DNA from: Candidatus Woesearchaeota archaeon
GTDB taxonomy: Archaea; Nanobdellota; Nanobdellia; Woesearchaeales; UBA11576
DNA length: 39,125 nt
Direction: 5' to 3'
Assembly: GCA_016929255.1 (NCBI GenBank)
Contig: JAFGJH010000016.1
Location: 1-39,125 of the forward strand
Positions 7,602 through 18,500 of this stretch are shown here, piece by piece. The position numbers and the translations under genes are program-made. Each line of letters opens with the position of its first letter. Position 1 is the stretch's first letter. The notes beneath the pieces were generated by a model. It searched no databases. It worked only from the letters and a program-made list of their open reading frames with translations, and was not told where the DNA came from.

Positions 7602-10600
7602 ATGGTAATCAATATGGCTAAGAAAGAAGCAATTGTCAACATCGCGATGTTCATGATTTTCCTTATAGTGACTCTTCCGATACACTCTTCAGTCGTGTTC
7701 GGCGCGGTCATCAATTCTGCGCAGGGCACAGGCTCGCTGGGCATACCTGGCTTCAGGGCGCGCACAGACACGACTGTCGTGAATCTCTCTGTCACAGTGC
7801 CGGAGGATCCTGACCTTTCGAGCGGTCAGGTGAAGATACTTGAGGACCCGACAGTGCCTTTTGAGTGCCAGCTGGTCGACGGGGTGACGCAGACCTTCAG
7901 CTGCAGGCATGAATACCCTGAGATACTCCTGCCGTCCACCATAGGTGTGATGACATTCACTGTGCAGGTGTTTGATGATGCGGGCGCACCCATATCCCCT
8001 CCTAAGCAGGGCTCTGTCACTGTCGATTCCCTCCCTCCGAAGGTGCTTGATGTCAATTATTCCGCGAAGCCTGGTGGGGCTGTCGAGGCCGCGTTTGACG
8101 TGAAGGACTTTGCCTGCGAGAAGCCTGAGTGCAGCGGCAGGTGCGCCGGCGTGGAGAGTGTGAAGTTCACTGTCGCGGGGATCAGTGTCGGGCATAACTC
8201 GAGCTTCGGCACGGGCTGCCAGCATAAGGGGACGCTGAACCTCACAGGCCTGACTGTCGGCGGCGAGGTGGTCACGAAGCACATCTGCATAGAGGCGACT
8301 GATAAGCTGGGGCAGACAGGCACGCAGTGCAGTGATGTTGTGATAGACACCAAGCCTCCTTTCGTCTCAGGCATAGGCCTTTTCGACGGGAACAACAAGC
8401 CCCTGCTTTACACCAACGGCCAGCCGATTGGTGGTGTCAGGCTCAAGATGAACATAACAGAGGAGTCTAAGTTCTTCAATCCGAAGAACGGCGCAGAGCA
8501 CCAGGTGTGGGTCAACGCGTCTGAGATGAGCGAGAGGCCTGAGCACAAGGCTGTTTTCGGCAGCAGGCCTGCCCAGTGCTCTGATGCCCCTGTGGCAGAG
8601 GACACTTATGAATGCATTGTCGACGGGCTTTTCCTAATAGCGACGGCTCCCAGGACTATCTCGATAAGGATTGAGGCGAAGGATGAGCACGAGAACATCC
8701 TGAACGAGACAAAGTCCCTTTCAGTCACATTTGATAACACGCCTCCTGTCGCGACAAAGATATATTCCGGTTTCGCGGATGACAAGGGGGATTTCTGGGT
8801 CAGGGAGGACAACAACACGATATTCATGGACATCGCAGAGACCGGCGCGGGAATGGGCAACAGGTATGTGTTCCTTGACTTCTCCAGCTTCGGGGTGCAG
8901 GACTCGCCCGGAAGCGTCGCCAACCTGGCGCCCAACTTGTGCGAGGCGGGGTGGAAGTGCAGCTGGAACTGGATAAGGACCGGCCAGCCTGACAGCACAA
9001 GGCTTTCGCTGGCTCCTGGTCTGGGGTCTAAGGATGACGCGAACAATGCGTTGCAGCCGGTTACTGGTGTGATGCGTGTCGACAGGAGCAGGCCTGAGGC
9101 AGTGCCTGGCGTCTCCAACATGACAGGCATCGGCGAGGGGCATGACGAGATGACGCTGCTGACCGGCGGGGACATGGTCACCATACACCTTTATGTCAAG
9201 GATTACTCAGGCGTGAAGGCTGCTTATGCGAACTTCTCAGAGCTGATTGACGGCGGCGATGAGGCCGCGCAGGCAGAGTGCACCGAGAATCAGATAGTGC
9301 CTGGCGAGCCGATGAGGATGTTTGACTGCGTCTGGTCCGCTGGCCCGATAAACGAGGGATACCTCGGTCCTGTCGCGAATAACGCGCCGTCAGTATATTT
9401 CAGGTTTGAGGATAACACCAATCACACAGGTGAGTATGAGTGGAAGGACATAGAGATACTTGCGAGGGAGAATGTCACGACAGCGTCTTGGGATGTCGGA
9501 AAGATAACCTACTCTCCTGAGCTCGGCCTTGACAGGCTGAGCTGGAAGCTTCAGCAGCCCAGGATGTATTATCAGGTCCCTTTCAAGGCAAAAGGGGGGA
9601 GGAATCCCATCCCTATTTCTTTCCAGATCGACAAGCAGAGCTGCACCAATCTTGATTATGTCAACATTGATTCCTTGACGAATGACATTTCCATAAGCCT
9701 TCTGGGGTTCCCTGTCTACGAGTCGAACCCGTCGCCTCCTTTCACTGATGTTGTTGAGATAAGGTTCAACCCTGACAGTGTCCCTGAGGTTGAGATGGTG
9801 GATGAGAGGAACCGCACCACTCCCCTGGATGCTTTTGACATCAACTGCACCATAATTATCACATCCATCGTCACTACAGGCACTCCTGGCGCGGAGCGTG
9901 CTCTTACCTTGCCTGAGGAGCTGAATGTCTCTTTCCATGTCCCTGTGTACAATAATCCTCTGGGGCAGAACATCGGCAACATAAAGGATCAGATAAAGGC
10001 GATGCAGGACGCCAATGATGACTTCAAGTGGCTGACCATTACCAGGCAGGTATTCGATTACGCCCAGGCAGTGTGCGACCTGGTCAAGACGCTCATCCAG
10101 GTTGATTCCGCGATAGCCGCTGTCAAGGACGTATTCGGGGCTGAGTGCGGAGCTACAGGGCATACCTGTTCCATCTCTGAGGGCCTTGGTGACGTGATGG
10201 ACAACGATGACACTATAATTCCCGAGTTCATAAAGGAGGTGTACCAGTTCTGCGGCCTGTTCATCTCATGCAGGGTGTCTCAGCAGCCCAGGGCCACCTG
10301 CGGGAGCGCGACTGGTTCTGAGAGGACATGGTGTAATGTCCAGGAGACCTATGGCAGGATAGCGAGCGCTTATGCCCGTGCGTTGAATTCAATCTCAACT
10401 GATTTCATCCAGGTGAACGGGACTGGCTTCTTCAACACCGCCAGCTTCGACCCGAAGAAGAGCGTGTTCGCGAGCGCGGCATCCCTTTGCTTACCGGGCC
10501 TCATATCCAATCTTGAGAAGTTCAGGCAGCTGCACTGCAAGAAGATACTGTGCTATAAGCTGGATGTGGCGCAGGGCAGGCCTGTCTGGAGGTGTGATCA

Positions 10601-10976
10601 GGAGTACAGCTATCTTGTCTGCACGCACCTGGTGGGCCAGGCTTTTGCAGCGATACCTCTTGTGCAGTACATCAGCGACGTGGGAGGCATGATTGAGGGG
10701 ATATTCAGGAACCCTTACGGCCTTGCAGGCATGGTCATAGACAAGCTCTGCGCCGTGGTGTGCTCAGCAGGGAAGAGCACCACCTGCACTGTCTGCCGCG
10801 GCGTGACATTCATCCCTGCTGCCATAACAATAATTGCAGACCTTGTGGAGAGCACTGGTCCGAGGTTCAAGATGGCGAAGTTTGACATGTGCGAGGAGGC
10901 ATTGAAGGACGAGCCTGACTACAGCAACGTGAAGCCGCCGGTGCCTGCGACAGGGACGAGCGCAGCAGGTGATTGA
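7602..10976 (+). CDS. giant secreted protein with Ig-like domains and Cys-rich C-terminus, 1124 aa
   Basis: An N-terminal signal peptide (hydrophobic core about 13-36, likely cut after FGA) is followed by several Ig-like beta domains marked by recurring D-PP-V boundaries (near residues 145, 250 and 380). The last 350 residues change character: Cys-rich and partly hydrophobic, with LHCKKILC near residue 980. The giant protein at 15573 carries a very similar LFCDRVMC, so the two share a domain. Hydrophobic helices near 1010-1030 and 1075-1095 could pack against the membrane. The gene starts one base after the previous stop; ATG at 7614 is an in-frame alternative. It probably acts at the cell surface. 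Its binding partner cannot be read from sequence. Confidence 0.85.
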   Translation: MVINMAKKEAIVNIAMFMIFLIVTLPIHSSVVFGAVINSAQGTGSLGIPGFRARTDTTVVNLSVTVPEDPDLSSGQVKILEDPTVPFECQLVDGVTQTFSCRHEYPEILLPSTIGVMTFTVQVFDDAGAPISPPKQGSVTVDSLPPKVLDVNYSAKPGGAVEAAFDVKDFACEKPECSGRCAGVESVKFTVAGISVGHNSSFGTGCQHKGTLNLTGLTVGGEVVTKHICIEATDKLGQTGTQCSDVVIDTKPPFVSGIGLFDGNNKPLLYTNGQPIGGVRLKMNITEESKFFNPKNGAEHQVWVNASEMSERPEHKAVFGSRPAQCSDAPVAEDTYECIVDGLFLIATAPRTISIRIEAKDEHENILNETKSLSVTFDNTPPVATKIYSGFADDKGDFWVREDNNTIFMDIAETGAGMGNRYVFLDFSSFGVQDSPGSVANLAPNLCEAGWKCSWNWIRTGQPDSTRLSLAPGLGSKDDANNALQPVTGVMRVDRSRPEAVPGVSNMTGIGEGHDEMTLLTGGDMVTIHLYVKDYSGVKAAYANFSELIDGGDEAAQAECTENQIVPGEPMRMFDCVWSAGPINEGYLGPVANNAPSVYFRFEDNTNHTGEYEWKDIEILARENVTTASWDVGKITYSPELGLDRLSWKLQQPRMYYQVPFKAKGGRNPIPISFQIDKQSCTNLDYVNIDSLTNDISISLLGFPVYESNPSPPFTDVVEIRFNPDSVPEVEMVDERNRTTPLDAFDINCTIIITSIVTTGTPGAERALTLPEELNVSFHVPVYNNPLGQNIGNIKDQIKAMQDANDDFKWLTITRQVFDYAQAVCDLVKTLIQVDSAIAAVKDVFGAECGATGHTCSISEGLGDVMDNDDTIIPEFIKEVYQFCGLFISCRVSQQPRATCGSATGSERTWCNVQETYGRIASAYARALNSISTDFIQVNGTGFFNTASFDPKKSVFASAASLCLPGLISNLEKFRQLHCKKILCYKLDVAQGRPVWRCDQEYSYLVCTHLVGQAFAAIPLVQYISDVGGMIEGIFRNPYGLAGMVIDKLCAVVCSAGKSTTCTVCRGVTFIPAAITIIADLVESTGPRFKMAKFDMCEEALKDEPDYSNVKPPVPATGTSAAGD

Positions 10977-10978
10977 GG

Positions 10979-12502
10979 ATGGCTAAACTATACTTAAGAG
11001 GATTAAGATTTGTTTTTGTTGTTGTCTTTTTGTTATTTGTATTGCTGTTCTCATCAAGAGAGGTAGAAGCAGAATCTTCCGCAGCCGCTGCCCCTCCAGT
11101 TGTGCCCGGAACTGTTCCTCCCGGAGGTCAGGCGGTGCCAAATTCAAGATTTAGCATAGTCACTTCAGGCCATGGTGGAAACGCTTACACTATTTATGGT
11201 GCTGATGGTAATGCGATTGGTACTGTCAGGCGAGATTTAAATGGTGTTCTGCTTTACACCCCAACGGGTGACAGTGAAACGAGTAGTCTTCCTGTAGGTC
11301 TGCCTGTAGCTTATTTGGAAGCGCACACCTACTACACTGCGCCTCCAGCGACAGCAACTGCGCTGCATTATGATTTTGGTCATGATGTGACTGTCCCGAG
11401 CGGTTTGACATACTACTGCGTCGGCACTGGCTGCGGTGTTCCTGACACTGATGCAGAAGGTTCCAGCGACCAGACTTATTATGCAGTGGACAGTGATGGG
11501 ATAGTATATGAAGTTAATTGTCTGGGTAATCCTACGACTGACAGGGTTGAGGGCATGTCTTTGGAGAGGCTCAACGAGATGCACACTGCAAAGGTTCGCG
11601 CGGAAGGCGCTACGGATATAACCCCTGTCGTGACATGGGGGAGCAGCCATCCTCCTGGGGAGCCCCCTGGTTTCGCGTGGCCCAGCGCTGCTCAGCTGGT
11701 GAATGCCGCCCGTCGTGCAGGCGGATGGTTCAACTTCTGGCTCGGTGAGCAGGAGAACCAGCGCTTTGCGAGGATGGTGAGCAGGTGGGCTGGTTATGAT
11801 GAGGACAATCCTCTCTGCCCGCACTGTGTGGAGTGGCTGCACAAGGTGTTCGGCTATGATGCCTGGGCTGACATGGCTTGCAGGAAGAACCTGATGAGCG
11901 GGGAGTACGGCACCACGTTCGTCTCCAGGAGCGGTTTCACCTCTTTTGACATCGAGGGTGAGAGGAAGATTGTCTTCCCTTGCGGTGAGGCGGAGACCAG
12001 GGAGTCTTTCCCGCTGCCTAACGGAAGCACCAGGAACTGCGCTCCGTATTATGACTACAAGGTTAGCGGAGGGGCTGTCCCTTCTGAGACTGACATGGAG
12101 TTCAAGGTCTACCTGAACGCAGAGGGGACAGGGACTGGTTTTGATGCTCTCCAGGATCTGAGCGTCTATTATGATGAGCTTACTAACGAGTCCGCGAACA
12201 TCAAGCTGAACAGGAGCGGGGAGCCGTGGAGCCTTTCAGGCCCGAACATGTTTGTCTATCAGTCGTATGTCGCGTATGACAAGGCGTGCCTGCAGTTCAC
12301 GGATGATACCATAGACAAGATCCAGAACATAATCCCTTCATTCTATGATGAGAACAACCCTTACTGCAACACGATAAGTGAGGCATATGTCTCGCAGAGC
12401 ATAAGCGAGGAAGAGTCAGGGAGCGTGGCCGCGAGGACGGTGGCCGCAGCCGGAGGGGGCACTGCTGGTCCTGGCGGCGGAACTGTCGGGCCGGGAGGAT
12501 AG
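10979..12502 (+). CDS. secreted protein with Gly/Pro-rich tail, about 507 aa
   Basis: I prefer ATG at 10979 over TTG at 10973, because it gives a compact signal peptide (MAKLYLRGL, then a Val/Phe/Leu core, cut near EVEAES). A Pro/Ala-rich linker follows, then an outside domain with paired Cys (YYCVGTGCG, CPHCVEW). The protein ends in a Gly-rich tail with two GGGT/GPGG units. The first 500 bases are richer in A/T and T-ending codons than the rest, as if the signal and linker part had a different origin or were kept weakly structured. It follows the previous stop by two bases, so it is co-transcribed with the 1124-aa surface protein. I do not recognise the family. Confidence 0.8.
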   Translation: MAKLYLRGLRFVFVVVFLLFVLLFSSREVEAESSAAAAPPVVPGTVPPGGQAVPNSRFSIVTSGHGGNAYTIYGADGNAIGTVRRDLNGVLLYTPTGDSETSSLPVGLPVAYLEAHTYYTAPPATATALHYDFGHDVTVPSGLTYYCVGTGCGVPDTDAEGSSDQTYYAVDSDGIVYEVNCLGNPTTDRVEGMSLERLNEMHTAKVRAEGATDITPVVTWGSSHPPGEPPGFAWPSAAQLVNAARRAGGWFNFWLGEQENQRFARMVSRWAGYDEDNPLCPHCVEWLHKVFGYDAWADMACRKNLMSGEYGTTFVSRSGFTSFDIEGERKIVFPCGEAETRESFPLPNGSTRNCAPYYDYKVSGGAVPSETDMEFKVYLNAEGTGTGFDALQDLSVYYDELTNESANIKLNRSGEPWSLSGPNMFVYQSYVAYDKACLQFTDDTIDKIQNIIPSFYDENNPYCNTISEAYVSQSISEEESGSVAARTVAAAGGGTAGPGGGTVGPGG

Positions 12503-12507
12503 GTGAT

Positions 12508-13461
12508 ATGGGTGATGATGTGTCTTGCTGGAAAGGGGAATGGCGTCATTTTCTGGATTCCTTCAGCGCCAGCGCAGACAGGAGGCTGTTGTACGTCGCG
12601 CTCCTTGAGGTGCTGCTGGTTGCCCTGGTGTTCTCAGGATATTACATGCTCGGATTGAGCCTGGACAGGCTCTCTCCCCAGATTGCAGGCATAACTGAAT
12701 CACTTTCCGCAGGCATACCTTCTGCTGACCTGTTCCTGCTGCAGGGCTCTCAGGAGCAGATGGTATTGTTCTACAGGGCTGTGATGGCGAACGTGGCTGT
12801 GTTTGCGGTTTTCGCTTTGCTCTCGTTCTTCTCGGTAAAGTTTTTGATATACTGTGTGGTCAGCAGGGTGAGGCCTTCGCTTGCGCTGTGGTGGAGGTTC
12901 CTTGTCGCGGGTGTTGTCTGGTCTTTCATCTTCGTGGCTGTAGTGCTCGCGGTGCAGTACCTGCTGGGCATGATGCTTTTCAAGGTGGCCGTGACCAATC
13001 TGTTGAGCCAGCTTTTTGTCGTCATGGTCACTGCTTTTGTCCTCTTGTCCCTTTTCTATCTCACTGTTGCGATTTTCACGCCGCTCACCCTGCTGTGCAG
13101 CATCAAGGGTGCTGTAAGGTCGTTCTGCGGCGAGGGGCTGAGGCGCCTTTTCAGGGCTTTGCCTGCTGTGCTGTTCGGCCTCCTTATGTTCGCGCTGCTC
13201 AACCTTGTCATGTTGGTGCTCGTTGGCCTGCCCGCTGCAGTTTTTGTCGTGTTCACGACGCTCCTCCTCCTTGCATACTTCGTCTGGCTGCGCTTCTACA
13301 ACACCGCTGTGTGGCGCAGGATAATGGATGGGCGGGTGGCTGCCCATGCGGGCGCTGCTGATGCGCACGGTGCCCGCGCGCACGCCCATCATGCTGCGGC
13401 AGAGGCTGTTGTCAAGAGGATGAGAGCGCCGGGCAGGGCTGGGGCGGCCAAGAAGAAATAG
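12508..13461 (+). CDS. six-helix membrane protein with Ala/His-rich tail, 317 aa
   Basis: Hydrophobic segments lie at about 26-49, 91-117, 127-150, 160-188, 213-232 and 235-262. The first loop (50-90) is long and likely outside. The C-terminal 45 residues are Ala/His-rich and end in basic residues, so they should be cytoplasmic. The layout (short polar start, helix, long first loop, helices, charged end) matches the protein at 26501, and both close a module of surface genes. It may be a membrane partner or an export or assembly factor for the secreted neighbours; this is inferred from position only. GGTGA just before ATG at 12508 can serve as the ribosome site. Confidence 0.82.
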   Translation: MGDDVSCWKGEWRHFLDSFSASADRRLLYVALLEVLLVALVFSGYYMLGLSLDRLSPQIAGITESLSAGIPSADLFLLQGSQEQMVLFYRAVMANVAVFAVFALLSFFSVKFLIYCVVSRVRPSLALWWRFLVAGVVWSFIFVAVVLAVQYLLGMMLFKVAVTNLLSQLFVVMVTAFVLLSLFYLTVAIFTPLTLLCSIKGAVRSFCGEGLRRLFRALPAVLFGLLMFALLNLVMLVLVGLPAAVFVVFTTLLLLAYFVWLRFYNTAVWRRIMDGRVAAHAGAADAHGARAHAHHAAAEAVVKRMRAPGRAGAAKKK

Positions 13462-13495
13462 CGGGCATGGTGGATGGGGCAAAAAAGAGGTAATT

Positions 13496-15571
13496 ATGGT
13501 TGATGTTTTCATCGGAAGGAAAGCGCAGATCACCGTCTTCATAATCATAGGCATAATAATACTGTTCTCTGTGGGCATATTCAGCTACATGAAGTATTCA
13601 GGGGTGAGCCCTGTCAGCATCCTTCAGCCCAAGGCACCTCCTGTGGTGGAGTTTGTTGACGCGTGCATTGAGCGCACTGCTGTGGAGGCGATAAAGGCGA
13701 TGGGTGACCAGGGCGGCTACATTGTCATCCCGCCGGGCATCGCTTACAACCCTACAAGGCATGTCTCTCTTGTGCCTGGTGTGGGCGGTGAGTTCGCGCC
13801 GAAGGTGCCTTACTGGTATTTTGACGGGAAGACAGAGATTCCGAGCCTCAGGTACATGGAGGTTGAGGTCGAGCATTACATCGACACGAACCTGAAGTAC
13901 TGCCTGGACAGCTTCAGCGCGATGCGCGACGAGTATATCATAACCGAGCTGAGCAACTACTCGTCCAGCGTTGTCTTCACAGACAGGGAGACCATCATCG
14001 GCCTCGACTATGTGATTGACATCCAGCCGAGGGGCAAGGACGAGACGACAAGGCGCGAGCAGTTCGTCGTGAAGCTTGACGTCCCTCTCAAGAGGATGTG
14101 GGAGCTGGCAAAGGAGATTCTCGAGGCTGAGAACCGCATGACGTTCTACGAGAACATGACGCTCAACATCATGGCTTCGCACCCGTCTGAGGACATCCCT
14201 TTCACGGGCATGGAGTTCCATTGCGGCAGGCTGCAGTGGCTCCTGTCCAACATCAAGAAGAAGGTCATCTACGCGGTCGAGCCTGCTGTCTCTGCAGTGA
14301 GGTTCAAGAACACTGACCATCCGCCGTTCATGGCAAAGGATGATGCTTACCGTGCGGTGCACAACGCAGTCGCTGGCTGGAAGGAGAGTGAGGTGTACAA
14401 GCCCCTTGTGCTGCCGAAGAACATCCCTGAGGACTCCTATGATTACTTCCAGTACTACTTCCAGTTCACTGAGAATGACAGGGACTACAGGGCGTTCAAG
14501 GTTGTCTCGTCCTTCAAGGAGGACTGGGGCATGAACCTGCTCGCGACGCCCAACCAGTACGGCGTCCTCAAGTCAGGCGTGCAGGACCTGAAGTCCCAGA
14601 TCATGGGCTTCCTGTGCCTGAACACATATCATTTCGTGTATGACCTGACTTATCCTGTGATGGTCAGCATAAACGACCCGAACGCCCTGCACAGGACTGG
14701 CTATGTGTTCAGGTTCGCGTTCCCCGTGCAGATATTCCACAACAACCCTGACCGCTCTCTGCTTCCGACGAGGATAATCGAGCCGACAGAGTTCGCCCTC
14801 AACTACTGCGACTACTACGCGCCGGAGGACCACACGATAATAGCGAGGGATGTGGTGACGAATGCCGAGCTGTCGAAGGTGAACCTTACGTTCAGGTGCC
14901 TGAGGGAGCAGTGCATCCTGGGCACCACGAGGAGCGACAACCGGCATCTGCAGTGGAGCGGGAAGTTCCCTGACGGGTGCGCGGGGGCGCTGATAGAGGC
15001 ATACATGTCAGGCTACGTGCTGGCTGAGAAGCAGTATGACGGCACCGAGCCTTTCTACATTGACATGTACCCGACGCAGCCTGTCGTGTTCGACGTGAAA
15101 AGGCATCCTGAGAATTCGCCTGACACGTCGAAGTTCCTTGCGCCTGACATGTATGCCATACTCCAGCTGGACCTGAGGGAGCCGCGCATACCTGGTTCCC
15201 TGACTGTATTTGATGTCTTCGGCCAGCAGGACATCTTCAACAGGACAGACACGTTCGAGCTGCTGCGCGCCGACGCTGTCTATGATATCAATCTCATGCT
15301 TATGCAGAAGATCAGCAAGGACGAGGACCGCATGATAGGCGGCTGGATAGGCAACTGGACAGTGAAGCTCGGTGAGATACTTGACGCGAAGAAGGTCGTT
15401 TTCCACATCCCGCAGAAGGTCCCGACCCCGAGGACTGATGAGGAGGTCATCGCTGTGTATGAGCTCATGACCAACAGGTCATTGTTCCCTGACATAAAGC
15501 CGGAGATAATAAGGGCTGATGAGTATGCAGGGGAGCAGGACGCGGCGGGTACAGAGGAGGTGGCCGGATAG
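13496..15571 (+). CDS. single-anchor surface protein with KAQITVF pilin-like start, 691 aa
   Basis: Paralog of the 745-aa protein at 5363. It starts with GRKAQITVFIIIGI and one membrane helix (about 8-32), with Phe again at the place of the pilin Glu. The body is outside the cell and carries many potential N-glycosylation sites. Shared blocks are VPYW near residue 103, a YIDTNLKYCLDSF block near 123, a short D/E-R/K-E block leading into LDY, and the PVMV...GYVFRFA block near 385-405. The C-terminal third diverges from the paralog. GAGGT at 13486-13490 lies five bases before ATG at 13496, so the start is well supported. The next gene begins one base after the stop. Confidence 0.86.
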   Translation: MVDVFIGRKAQITVFIIIGIIILFSVGIFSYMKYSGVSPVSILQPKAPPVVEFVDACIERTAVEAIKAMGDQGGYIVIPPGIAYNPTRHVSLVPGVGGEFAPKVPYWYFDGKTEIPSLRYMEVEVEHYIDTNLKYCLDSFSAMRDEYIITELSNYSSSVVFTDRETIIGLDYVIDIQPRGKDETTRREQFVVKLDVPLKRMWELAKEILEAENRMTFYENMTLNIMASHPSEDIPFTGMEFHCGRLQWLLSNIKKKVIYAVEPAVSAVRFKNTDHPPFMAKDDAYRAVHNAVAGWKESEVYKPLVLPKNIPEDSYDYFQYYFQFTENDRDYRAFKVVSSFKEDWGMNLLATPNQYGVLKSGVQDLKSQIMGFLCLNTYHFVYDLTYPVMVSINDPNALHRTGYVFRFAFPVQIFHNNPDRSLLPTRIIEPTEFALNYCDYYAPEDHTIIARDVVTNAELSKVNLTFRCLREQCILGTTRSDNRHLQWSGKFPDGCAGALIEAYMSGYVLAEKQYDGTEPFYIDMYPTQPVVFDVKRHPENSPDTSKFLAPDMYAILQLDLREPRIPGSLTVFDVFGQQDIFNRTDTFELLRADAVYDINLMLMQKISKDEDRMIGGWIGNWTVKLGEILDAKKVVFHIPQKVPTPRTDEEVIAVYELMTNRSLFPDIKPEIIRADEYAGEQDAAGTEEVAG

Positions 15572-15572
15572 C

Positions 15573-18500
15573 ATGGCGGGCAGGGCAATTGACCAGCATG
15601 TTTGCAGGGTTGCGCTTTTCATAGCGTGGCTCATGGTTCTGACTCCTGTCTATTCTGCGAGCGCCCTCCAGCTGACTTTCAATCCTGATTCAGACGTGAC
15701 TGTGGATGACATATCCGCGGTCATCAATTTCACTACTGACGAGCCCGCCACGGCGCGGGTCAGGTACGGCCTTGAGGGCCGCATCACCGAGTCTGCTGAG
15801 AGCAAGCCTGCGAAGACAGGGCACTCTGTCCTGATCAGGGGGATAGCGTCCAGCACAAGGTTCCAGTATTATATAGAGGCGAGCAACGCCAGCGCGACTG
15901 TGAGGAGCCCGCTTGACGGCGGCGACTTCCATTACTTCACCACTGAGGCTCCGAGGGACAGGTCCCCTCCGAATGCGGTGAGGGGCCTGGCTGCTCCGAC
16001 GATAACAAGGGACAGCATCTCGCTTGTGTGGGAAAGCAGCCCTGCTGACACGGACATTGACGGCTACTATGTGTTCAGGAACGGCACTCTTGTGGGTGAC
16101 CTTGTCAGGGAAAAGTCTTTCACTGACTCAGGCCTGTATTATGAGACTGAGTATGAGTACAAGGTGGGTGCGGTCGACCTTGCGGGCAACAGGGGCGTGA
16201 ACACCAGCGTGAAGGCGACCACCAGGGCAGAGTCTTATACTGCCATAGCGATATCAAGTTTCACTGCCGAGGCCACGGGCACGAGCGTCTATGCCACCTG
16301 GACCACGAACATGGAGGGCCACACCAGGCTGAAGTACAGCCAGAACCCGCTCCTGCTCGACCAGAAGAAGGAAGATCCTGAGATGGTCATGCAGCACAAC
16401 ATGACGCTTCCGGACATGCCTGCCAACTCAAACATCACTGTCATGGCGGAGTCCTGCACTGCCGAGGGCGCGTGCGCGAACTCAACCCCTGTAACGGTCC
16501 ACACGACCCAGAAGATCGAGCTCGCCCTCTCGGTCGACGGCATGGACTGCGACCCGGGCACAATCACTTATGCCAACACCAACAGGCTGACTGTGAAGGG
16601 CACCGCCTCTCCCGGCGCTGACCTGGAGGTGTACGTCAACGGGAAGAAGGAGAGGTTCAAGCGCATCACGTCGACAGGTGACTTCAATTTCGCAGGCATG
16701 GACCTTGACGCGAACAGGGCGCAGAACGACATAAGGGTGTTCGCGTCCGACCATTCTTCTCCTGACAAGGAGTGCCTTGACACTGTGATGCTCGACTACA
16801 TGGCGCCTGAGGTGCATTTCAACAACCAGACCGCCAATCTCACTTTCGCCACGCAGTCCAGCGTGCAGCTGGGCGGCAACCTGACTGACGAGCACAAGGT
16901 CACGCTGTACATCTCTGTGCAGGGCGTCGACGACACAGTCGCGCCTCCTGCCCCGCAGAACATCTCTGACAAGGCTGTCGCTGCGAATTCGGTGACGATA
17001 AGGTGGGACTCGCTTCCGGGAGAGGTGACTGACGCCTACAAGCTGTTCATTTACAGGTCTGACGTGCCCGGCGGCCCGATTGCTTTCACAGAGCCTTCTG
17101 TCACAGAGTATGTCGACAGCAATGTCAGCACTGCCACGACTTACACTTATCAGGTCAGTGTCATCGACCGTGCGGGCAATGAGGGTGCGAGGTCTTCCCC
17201 GTTCTCTGTCACTACGCTGCCGAACGGCACTGTAGCGGCTCCGATAAGCCATATAGTCCCGCCCAGCCCCGGCCTCCTGCTGACCAAGGATTACAGTCCC
17301 AACAACCAGTCTGTGCAGTTCACCGAGACGGTCACGAACCTGTTCGACGGCAAGAACATAATAACGCTCAAGTTCGTCGATGAGGCGGGCAACATGGCTG
17401 AGGAGAAGCTTGAGGTGACCTATGAGAAGGAGCCTCCGCGCATAATCACCCCCACCGCAGCAGAGATACAGTCCCAGTACTCCCCGACCTACATGAGCGA
17501 GCTCGTGATAAGGGGGCAGGTGAACAAGCCTGTCGGCGAGGTCTGGGTGTGGGTGAACCCGAGGACAGCATCATTCACGATCAGTGCTGACGGCAGCATG
17601 ACTATGGCGTCCTTTGAGGCGGCTTATCCTGAGGAGCCCGTGACCAAGGTGGAGCTTCAGGAGAACGGGACTTTTGAGGCTGATGTCGCGCTCGCCACCT
17701 CTATCGGCGCTGCGATTTCAGGCACATTCACGGGAAGTGTCGACAGCGGGACAGTCTCAGGCACCGGCACGACTTCAGCTTCTGGTGTCAGCACCGCGGG
17801 TACGGGCGGAGCCGGAGGCCAGAACACGATAGTCATGGTCGCTTTTGACCAGTACGGCAGGCCTTCCCAGCCCGTGCAGGGGACCGTGCTTTATACCCCC
17901 TGCGGCGAGAATTATTACTGGACTGTCAAGCTCAATGAGGGCGGCAATGTCCTGAACACGAGGGAGCTTCTTGAGGGCCTGGCAGCTTATGGCTTCGGCT
18001 ATGAGCTTGAGTGGATAGGCGGCGGTGACGCCACCAAGGCCAAGGCGCAGAACGTGGTTGTGAGGAAGGCGACTGTCGGCGCGAAAGAGCGTGAGAAGTA
18101 TGACTTTGACTGGCTCTCTGCCGAGCCGAGGGTGCTGACGCAGAGGGGCAACGCGACAAAGGGATTCATCATGATCAATTTCGCCCCGCAGAACCCTCCG
18201 GGCGAGACTTATCTTGAGAGGGAGCAGAACCTGAGCGGGCACAGGCGCGGCGAGTGCTGGCCTCTGGCCGGCTGCATACACCTGCTACTCGAGATGGAGA
18301 TAACCTCTGATTCCGCGCCTCTTACGGGCATGTACAACGCTTCGGCCGGAAACCCTATGCCTGTCGGCATGCAGGCGATACAGCCGCAGAAGCAGTGCAT
18401 CGACATCAAGATAATGCTCGACGAGAGGATTGACTTCGCGAGCAGCGACTTCGTCAAGGGCCTGCTCGAGGCTTCGCTCGTGGCCATAAACGCCACGATA

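Noticed and set aside
15519-15572. Earlier ATG start for the giant protein
   Set aside because: It overlaps the preceding gene by 53 bases and puts a basic, non-signal stretch before a good signal peptide. ATG at 15573 has a better-placed ribosome site.
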